Source: Zantedeschia hybrid cultivar (Eukaryota > Streptophyta > Magnoliopsida > Alismatales > Araceae). From it: DNA of 64,000 bases. The notes under the pieces were generated by a model, which worked only from the letters and a program-made list of their open reading frames with translations, did no database searches and was not told the DNA's origin. Positions 56,525-64,000 of the stretch are shown in pieces; within the stretch, counting starts at the first letter, position 1, and the number at the start of each line of letters is the position of its first letter. The DNA is taken from assembly GCA_030544215.1 (NCBI GenBank), contig JARZZO010000011.1:50713587-50777586 (forward strand), written 5' to 3'. Made by a program: the position numbers and the translations under genes.

Positions 56525-57354
56525 TTTGTATTCGGGTGCTAATAATGTAGAAGTATGGATACAATAGCAATTGTTGTCATCTATTCAGTGTTAGCCTTCT
56601 TAAATAATGACTTAAAAGGTATTTTTCTTATTATAAAATGTCATAAAATTCTTCACAATAATTTAAAAGAAGTATAAGGGAATTTTTGGTGTTCCTTCCA
56701 ATTAAAAATATTTTTAGACTTTCATAAATTTTGGTCCATATATTTCAAGAGGGTATTAAAGCTTGAAAACTACTTAACAAAATTTTGGATTACTAGATTC
56801 GAGAAAATTAGATTATTGGCAACAAGATACATTAATATGTGTGTCAAAAATAAGCGAGATCAATTCCTGTCTAATATATTATCTTCTATGTTTGATATAA
56901 ATGTCAAAATTAATTTTCAAATAAAATTTTTGCCAAATGCTTCTTTGATGCAAAACTCCAAATGTGGTTGCCGCGTCAAAGTACTATTACATAGGACCAG
57001 TCTTGATTGAACTCTTGATACTTCCTTAAATTTATTCTTATTGTTTAAATCTTTGATGAATTGTTCTCAGTTACTATCAGATTTTGCATGGCAGATCTCC
57101 TTTGGGGTGATAACTCGATTATTACAATGAAATCAATTCATATGCTATTTTTGACCAACTTTCATCTTTGCTCTTGTCAAACATATTCAAGAGAGTACAT
57201 GACTCTGGGAGGAATGACTCCTTCTATGCTAGGTGGGGGCTCCCACCTACCTTTGCGAGCCTCCGACGGAAGCCTCACCGGTGCGCTGATAGAATCATTC
57301 GTCGTCCTAATGATGAATGTTGGGTGGGGGGAGAATCTAGGGTGGACTCCCCAT
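56525..57354. other. unassigned DNA between duplication and Copia
   Basis: AT-rich to 57170, then a GC-richer stretch (57220-57350). Small open frames only, no domain or repeat recognised. Ends with CCCAT, the left flank of the Copia LTR. Confidence 0.45.
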
Positions 57355-58466
57355 TGTTAGTTTTAGGTGGCCTATAAGCCAATCTGACTATGTAAATCTC
57401 ATTCATTTATTAATATAATGGCATAATATTCATTATGTGTAAATCGCATTAATTATTGTTTCATAATGAAGTCCGTGAATATGTGCTATAATGATCAGAT
57501 TATAATGAGATCATACTAATGAGACTGATCACTTAAACACACATATTTTTAATCATTCCTAGTCGGAGGATATCTGAGAAGGACATTGGATATCCGGTTA
57601 TACTAGTACAGATTACTCCTGCTCATATGATGAGGGTGACTGATCTCATAAGTCACTTGTGTGGAGACACTAAGGCGAATCTGTAGGTGCTCATTGGAGA
57701 ATGAGTTCACTGAACTGATCCAACTGAATCGCTGGATGGTATTGTACCTCACTGTTAACCAGCTTGATTCTATTGTCGCAGTTGCGTGGATGGTCCTCGG
57801 ACCTGAGACACCAAGGACACCTTGTCGGTGGACTTCTGTGCTTTGACCTTGGTTTACAAATCTCTAGCCACGGGATTCTAAAACGCCAAGGATTAGGTAC
57901 AGAAGAATACCGTCGAAGGGAATTGTGTGTCAATAAGGAATCATTCGCTCTCGGTACTTAGAGAGAGAATGCTCTAGGAAGGATAAGCGGAAGTCCCTAG
58001 CCAGGGCGGACGATAATATCGGGAAAGGAGTTTTCCGATATTTATCAGCGGCATCCAATCCAAGTGAGTCGACCGGTTAGGGTTTGACAGCACACCATAC
58101 CCTGAGTTGACTCGAGAGCATTGTACGAATGAAGGATTATATCCACGCGGTAACTGTCGGCGGAAAGGTTCCAAGAGTGGGTTACTTAACCCCGATACCT
58201 TCCGGGTTCACGTGGTGTTGCTTGGCACCCAACGTGATCAGAGGACCGGTCGAATTCAATGTGCGACATCAATTCGATTGATTAATTAATTAATAAAGAG
58301 TTATTAATTGATTAATAAAGCCAGTAAGGAGTCACTGGGCTTGTTGGGCCATTAACTGGACTAGTAATTGGGCCTAGAGGGTCACACGCAAATGATTCTC
58401 AAGGCGATGGATAAATAAGTGGGTTTTATACAAACCGGGGATTTTTATGAAAAACTGCGCAGTTAG

Positions 58467-58472
58467 TATAAA
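58467..58472 (+). promoter_or_regulatory. TATA box in Copia LTR
   Basis: TATAAA in the right arm of an inverted repeat, about 35-45 bases before the CT-rich presumed 5' end and the telo-box-like AACCCTAG. The same layout is seen in the other four Copia LTRs. Confidence 0.6.
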
Positions 58473-58615
58473 ACATCGTGAACGGGCTGAGCAGGCCAAG
58501 CTGCTGCTAACCCTAGCCGCCCCTCCTCTGTTTCTCTCTCTCTCTAGCATCCAGACAGATCCAGAACTGCTCCGCCGCTTCTCCGAATCTCGTTCGACGG
58601 GAAATCGTCCGCGCG

Positions 58616-58777
58616 TTGCGGCGATCGGCAGAGGTTTCGTGGGCTGCGAAGAATGAGGAACGTGAGAATATCCGTCGCGAGGAGGATCGCGTGGACTTAG
58701 CTAGAGGCCAGGCGCTTGCGCGGCTTGCGGTGTCGCACCGACGGAACCGAACGGTTGCGGATTCGAATCCGCACACG
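58616..58777 (+). CDS. LTR-borne small ORF, first codon TTG
   Basis: 54 open codons (LRRSAEVSWAAKNEER...ADSNPHT) ending at a phase-0 5' splice-like site, GT at 58778-58779. The position of the ATG used at 49105 is TTG here, so this copy may not start translation there. Included because the frame is conserved with 49105-49278 and 21018-20839. Confidence 0.3.
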
Positions 58778-58894
58778 GTGAGAATCGATAATCCGATTAT
58801 CATGTTTTTCTGATTTTCGAAACGGGAACGGATCTCTATTTTTATTTTATTTCTTGCTGCGCGTGAGATCCGGAGAAACCCGAGAACCCAACAG

Positions 58895-58906
58895 TGGTAT
58901 CAGAGC
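58895..58906 (+). promoter_or_regulatory. primer-binding site, initiator Met-tRNA
   Basis: TGGTATCAGAGC, perfect, one base after the LTR. It lies downstream of the splice-like site in the LTR and would be removed with the leader if splicing occurs. Confidence 0.95.
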
Positions 58907-61522
58907 CAGGTTCCACTGTTTCTCGTCCCGTTTCGGTCTCCGATTTAGTGATTCCATGTATTATTCCATGTGCGAATTCAATTTTATTGCTGGATCTATG
59001 TTCATACGATGAACACAATATTAATTAGATTAATTCTAATCTTGCAAAATTTGAATTTTATTTAGGTTTTTTCGTGTTCTTCATGTGATGAAGAACTAGG
59101 AATGGTGGTTTTAATCAGGTGTCCCCAAGTGATGTGGAAGTGGCCGGGGATCCTGGTATGACCAGGGATCTCCCGGTCATCGTCGACACCAGTGGGCCTG
59201 GGCCGGAGCAGCTGGGGAGGTGGCCGGTTAAAGGGAATCTCCCTTCTTCTTCCTCCATCTTCACGGTTGCAACAGATCCAGAAAACCAATTTTTTGGAGG
59301 CCAGTTTGCAATGGGCTTCTCCGGCGAACCCTCCGGGGCCGGGCACGTCGCCGGCTGGGCCGGATGGAACCATACTGCCGGCCACTGGCCGCCACTGCTC
59401 GCCCTCCGCCGCCGGGCAACACCTTCCTCAACCTGCAACCCGTTTAGGGTTTCTGCAGGCGTCGGGTTCGTTTGGGGAAGACGAGCGGTTCCGCGCCGGT
59501 CCAATCGGTTGGACCGGCCCACTAGGGCGCCCAGACCGGGCTTGGCCCCCCTCGTGAGCCAGGATGGCTCTGGCTGAGCCAGGAAGGACCTGGCTCGGAC
59601 CCTGGGCGAGCCTAGGCTCGAACCCAGGCTCGAACCAGATGCCAGTTGAACCAGGATGGCTGGGCCATTTTCTGGTTTTCATTCCTAACCCTAATTAAGC
59701 CCCTAATTAGCCCGTTTAAAATATCATTAACAATTGGATTTCAATTTTTATATTTAAAATGTTTAAAAATTTAAATTGTTGTCCAATATTATTTTATTGG
59801 GGATTAATGATCATGTTGATTATTAATTGTTAATCTCTATTAGTATGATCATTGATTAATCAATTAGAGTTTATTATTAGATTTAAGTGTTAAACTAATA
59901 ATTAACTTTGATTTAACTAATTTAACTATTAAATTAGTGATTAATATCTAATAATCTAAATGTTAGATTATTAATTATTTATACATCTAATTGTTAATTT
60001 AAGTGTTAAGTTAACAATTAATTAACTAATCTAATTGTTAGATTATAATTATTAATTAATTAATGTTGATTAATAATTTAAGTGTTAAATTACTAATTAA
60101 CATTAATTAACTAATTTAATAGTTAAATTAGTAGTTAATTAATTAGAGTTAATTAATAATTTAAGTGTTAAATTGTTAATTAACTTTGATGGACTAGTCT
60201 AAGAGTTAGATTAGTTATTAATAGTCTAATTGTTAGATTATTAATGGGATTTTAAATCTAATTGTTAGATTGATTATTAGAATTGTTCTAATTTGTATGA
60301 AATAATCTGGAATTATTAATTCGGAGTGTGTGCACATGTGATGTGTGTTTATTGCTTTTAAATTTTGATCTAATTGCATGTTAAGTTAATAAATGAGTTT
60401 TTCGAAATTCAAATACCAATTTTGATTGGATCCCAGCTTTTTGAAAGCCAAAATTATTTATTTTGAAAACTCTTTTATTTTAGCCATGTGATGCGCTATA
60501 TCTTGTATGGATGTTTAAAACACACCATGGTCATGGATATGCACTTAATTAATTATTCATGTGATGAATGGATTGTATGGATCGTAGATGTATGATTGTT
60601 TATTAATTGTTAATAAATAGAGGTCTACGTACCTCTCTCTCTCTCTCATACTCCGATGTACTTCTACCTCCCTCTCTCTTGTACTCGCCATAAGGCCTTC
60701 TTCAATTTACTTATAATTCTAGAATTATTGTAATATGATCGAGTCAACCGAGGAAGGAGCGATGACGATCCACAGCTGCAACCAGGAAGGCGAAAATATA
60801 GAGATCTCTTGCATATGTGTTTGCGGGTTTTCTAATATAATTGTTGTGCTAGATTGTGTGCGCGTTTGACTGTTGGCTTCAGTCAAACCCACTGTGCTAT
60901 CCATGACCACACTAGACATGTATGTGATGCAATGTTTTCTTTTGATTATGAATGAAAGCAGGTATAGTATTTAATAAATATATACGATATATTTATATAC
61001 TATCACCTACGAGAGACCAAGATAAAAGTTATCTAAATACCCTCAGATAAACTCTAAGCTGTAACGCGAGTAGTTAAGAACTTACCGCGTAGTCCACCAT
61101 CGTTATAGTCATAGGATTCGAATCACTTTAGGCAGGTTTGTTGTGCTATCCACAAGACCTGCTTAATTGGGAGGAGAAACTGTGGCTATGGCATTAGATG
61201 CCTATATGATCGGGGTAGAGGAACCATGTAGCTTTGTTGTGCTATCCACAAGAGTTGCATGCAAATCTATGCTCGTCGCGTAACGATGGTTAGCTTAGAC
61301 CAGAAATAGTGGTTTGTTGTGCTATCCACAAGGCCAATAAATCTCTGGGGACCGAAGCTATGATCAGATATTGCAAGGAGTTGCAAGTCCCATGAGTTGG
61401 GTGCTCTTTGATTGTATTACAGTTTGTTGTGCTATCCACAAGGCTGTAGTGCAAGTCATTGAGATTCTGATCCCCACTAGAAGACTGTCGGCGTCTCCCG
61501 TTCTGTATAACTGAGGGTTATA
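58907..61522 (+). other. Copia leader of the second element
   Basis: GC-rich block 59115-59690 (runs of GGCTCG/CCAGG words), AT-rich block 59700-60300 with degenerate tandem units, CT-rich stretch 60625-60680, then the hairpin array 61137-61442. Open frames in the GC-rich block do not match those of the sister copy, so I see no gene. Confidence 0.75.
61137..61442 (+). repeat. hairpin array in the Copia leader
   Basis: Four perfect copies of a 20-base motif containing TTGTGCTATCCACAA at 61137-61156, 61233-61252, 61313-61332 and 61423-61442 (spacings 96, 80 and 110). Each is the tip of a longer hairpin with its own outer stem, for example GCAGGT/ACCTGC at the first and TACAG/CTGTA at the fourth. 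Confidence 0.85.
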
Positions 61523-63109
61523 TGTTGGGATCCGGGCGGGACGCGAAGAATGCAGCGGAAACGAAGAACAAAATTTATCCCGCCCGATGCCCGCTGATCC
61601 GATTCCGAACGAAAACCACAAACCGAAAACTACGAGAAGTAATCCGATTACCATGCGCGGATTCGAATCCGCTTCCGTCTCGGTTCCGTCAAGGCGATGC
61701 CGCAAGCCGCACAAGCGTCCGGCCTCCAGCGGTATCCACGCGATCCTCCGCGGTGATTCGTCCTCGATCCCTCGTCCGTTACAGCTCGCTCGCTGAAGAT
61801 CCGTCGCCGCAACGGTTGAGGAAATCCCGCCGACGGGAATTCTCGACTTTCGGGAATCACACGCGGCGGAGACGGAAGCTGTTCTGTCGCGTCGAACGGG
61901 ATGCCCAGAGGAGGAGAGAGAAAGGGGGGATGACGGCCAGCAAGGGAAATCCTGGAGCTTGGCCCAGGGTTTCTCAACAGCGTGTATATATATTAAGTCG
62001 GCGCGACTTTTTCACAAAAGTCCCCGAGTTAATATAAATCCCACTTATGTACCACCGACTGAGAATCTTATTGCATGTGACCCTCTAGGCCCATTTACCA
62101 GTCTAGTTTTCAGCCCGTTAAGTCCAATAACTAGTTATTGACTTATTGTAATTAATTAATATCTATATATTAACTAATTACTCAACCGAATTATCATCGC
62201 ATGTAAATTCGGTCGGACTTCTGATCAAGTTGGGTGCCAAGCAACACCGCATGATCCCGGAAGGTAATGGGGTTCAGCAACCCACTCATGGAACCTGTCC
62301 GTCCACAGTTATCACGTGGCTATAATCCTTCGTTCGCACAATACTCTCGAGTTAACCTAGGGTATGGTCAACTGTCAAACCCTAGATGGTCAACTCACTT
62401 GAATCAGACTCCGCTGTACAATATCCGAAAACCACTTTTCTGATATTGTTTCTGCTCTGGCCAGAGACTCCTGCGGATCTACTCTAGAGCATTCTCTCTC
62501 CAGTTACCTGAGAGCGAACGATCCTCTATTGAACACACAATCACCTTCGAAGGTCTTCCGCTGGACCCGATCTTTGACTATTTGAGATCCCGTGGATAGG
62601 GATTCGTAGGTCAAGGTCAAAGTCCAGAAGTCCACCAACAAAGTGTCTTTGGTGTCTCAAGTCCAAGGATCAACCACGCTACTGTGACGATGAATCAAGC
62701 CGATTGACAGTCAGGTAAATTACCATTCGGCGATTCATGTCGGATCAGTTCAGTGAACTCATTCTCCAATGAACACCTACAGGTTTACCATTGTGTCTCC
62801 ACACTAGTAACTAACGAGATCAGTCACCCTCATCATATGAGCTGGAATAACCTATACTAGTCTAACCGGATGTTTGATGTCCTTCTCAAACATCCTACGA
62901 CTAGGAACAATTAAGAATATGTGTTTATAAGTCATCAGTCTCATTATTATAATCTCATCATAATCTGATGACTATTGTACATATTCATGGACTTCATTAT
63001 GCGTAAATATAAATATGCCAATCTACATAATGAATTTAATGCCATTTATTAGTGAACCAGATTGAAATAGGTGCCTTATGATTGGCTTAGAGGACACCTA
63101 TATCCATCA
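61523..63109 (-). repeat. 3' LTR of a minus-strand Copia
   Basis: 1587 bp, from TGTTGGGATC to TATATCCATCA on the + strand. On the minus strand it starts TGATGGATATAGG, like the solo LTR at 51051. TATATATA at 61985-61992. The 5' splice-like CATG|GTAATC falls at 61652/61651. Immediately to the right is the purine tract and internal sequence, so it is a 3' LTR, not a solo one. Confidence 0.9.
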
Positions 63110-63120
63110 ATCTCCCACTT
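63110..63120 (-). promoter_or_regulatory. Copia polypurine tract
   Basis: On the minus strand AAGTGGGAGAT, identical to the tract at 47912-47922, abutting the LTR. Confidence 0.9.
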
Positions 63121-64000
63121 GGACTCAAGCCAATCACTTTCGCATTTGATCTCCATCAAATCTAGGTGATGCTCACAGAAAGTCTGTGACTAAGACTTGG
63201 TCAGGGATCTGCTAAATTATCTACAGATGCAATATTTCCATTACGTTATTTCCTCTTAATTCTTTGTCTTTGAACCTGTGAAAGAGCCTCAGAATGTTCT
63301 GTAACTTCTGAAGAGACCATGGCTCGATCACACAATTCATTTCTCCCACTATTGTCCCACAACAACGAGATTTAATCAGATACCTTTTAGAACTACATCT
63401 AGTTCAGGGATGAACCTTTTCATCCATACTGTTCCAATAACAGTATCACTTGTTTATGTCGTCATCTTAATATCGAGTTCTGGATTGGAACCATTCCAAT
63501 CCATTCCTTTCTACCAGAAGGTTGAATCCATTATTTGACTTGAAATTTGAGTCAGTGTGACCTCATAGTTTCAAATCATCCTCTCCATATACGTGAATGC
63601 ACCCTTAGCACTTCTCAAGCGCTTAATGATGCATTTCACTCCTGTATCCTTTAAGGACTTTCTTTAAAGGAATAAATTCCATATCTCAACAATTGATATT
63701 TGTTATGAAATTTATGCCAAACTCTTTAGACATTCACAATTCACATCACGATAATACCTGACTTTTAAATCAGGTTTATTCATAATTCACATCTCATATG
63801 AATTATTTGGTTTCCATATCTTATATAGACACACACTGACTAATTTGGAACCATCTTTAAAGTATGGACATCTAATATTCATACTTATGTTCAAAAGGAC
63901 AAGAATTAGGCAAATCTTATTATGTATTGCACCATATCTTAATAAGGTGCAATTCTTCATTCTATCATATTTCTATGATGCACAATGAGGATTAATCGAG
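63121..64000 (-). other. internal region of the minus-strand Copia, mostly non-coding
   Basis: A faint RNase H tail (VDNLADP near 63225-63205, with a frame break after it) is the only coding trace. The remaining 700 bases show no pol motif in any frame. Either pol is very decayed or this is a large non-autonomous derivative without coding capacity. The rest lies outside the window. Confidence 0.55.

Larger units (their letters stand above)
57355..58893 (+). repeat. 5' LTR of the second Copia
   Basis: 1539 bp, from TGTTAGTTTT to GAACCCAACA. The U3 contains the promoter palindrome 58431-58473 and TATAAA 58467-58472. An ACCCTAG telo-box-like word follows at 58509-58515. The LTR frame 58616-58777 ends at ACACG|GTGAGA. 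Confidence 0.92.
57355..61522 (+). mobile_element. second Copia element of the same family, 5' LTR and leader only
   Basis: LTR, perfect PBS and leader collinear with 17126-20731 plus 29312-29975. It is interrupted at 61522, just before the gag region, by a minus-strand Copia LTR (left flank TTATA, 61518-61522). Coding parts lie beyond the window or are lost. Confidence 0.9.

Noticed and set aside
59119..59577. 152-codon GC-rich frame in the Copia leader
   Set aside because: High GC makes long frames likely by chance, and the sister leader at 18890-19430 does not keep the frame.
61137..61442. Regular short repeats resembling a CRISPR array
   Set aside because: Spacing is irregular (96, 80, 110), intervening sequences pair with the repeats, the setting is a plant retrotransposon leader and no cas gene exists.

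Overview
This window is plant nuclear DNA, almost certainly from a flowering plant, and it is made almost entirely of transposable elements. I found no host protein-coding gene, rRNA, tRNA or CRISPR array. The evidence for a plant is the combination of a chromodomain Ty3/gypsy element of the Tekay/Del type, a Tat-type gypsy element with a second RNase H, several Ty1/copia elements primed by initiator Met-tRNA, a PIF/Harbinger transposase remnant and hAT-type and Harbinger-type MITEs. The species cannot be told from what I can see.

Layout, left to right. 1-1790: 5' part of a minus-strand Copia element (leader, gag, protease). 2159-12346: a complete but decayed minus-strand Tekay/Del gypsy element (target duplication GTTGG) with a solo gypsy LTR (5723-7616, GATGA) inside its RNase H. 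12352-14160: mostly unassigned. 14165-14930: a decayed PIF/Harbinger transposase. 14847-17125 plus 49395-50357 is one copy, and 52918-56524 the second copy, of a duplicated segment carrying a hAT MITE and an old Copia RT/RNase H. The first copy is split by a + strand Copia element, 17126-49394. That Copia element holds three later arrivals: a solo Copia LTR (20732-22301), a gag-only gypsy element (22307-29306, ATAGT) and a 14.4 kb Tat element (29976-44381, TCGGC). Between the duplicate copies is a gypsy LTR fragment split by another solo Copia LTR (51051-52636, TGGTA). 57355-61522 is the 5' LTR and leader of a second Copia element of the same family. It is cut by the 3' LTR (61523-63109) of a minus-strand Copia element that runs off the window.

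Nesting gives the order of events. The segment duplication is older than the 17126-49394 Copia, because the empty site survives in the second copy. That Copia is older than the gypsy and Tat insertions inside it. The two Tat LTRs are 1328 bp each with about ten mismatches by eye, so it is the youngest.

Three patterns are not explained by ordinary annotation. (1) The Copia LTRs contain a TATA box, a small open frame of about 60 codons in the best copies and a 5' splice-site-like sequence in the same reading phase in every LTR. A strong 3' splice-site-like tract sits exactly six bases before the gag start in both leaders where it can be seen. Together they suggest an LTR exon spliced in frame to gag, removing a leader of nearly 3 kb that includes the primer-binding site. 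(2) The same Copia leader carries a series of hairpins with a constant core (TTGTG-CTATC-CACAA) and outer stems that differ in sequence but stay paired. (3) A palindrome of the form GCGTC-N10-GACGC with A/T-rich flanks recurs more than 30 times in two unrelated gypsy clades, with the 10-base spacing fixed and the spacer sequence free.
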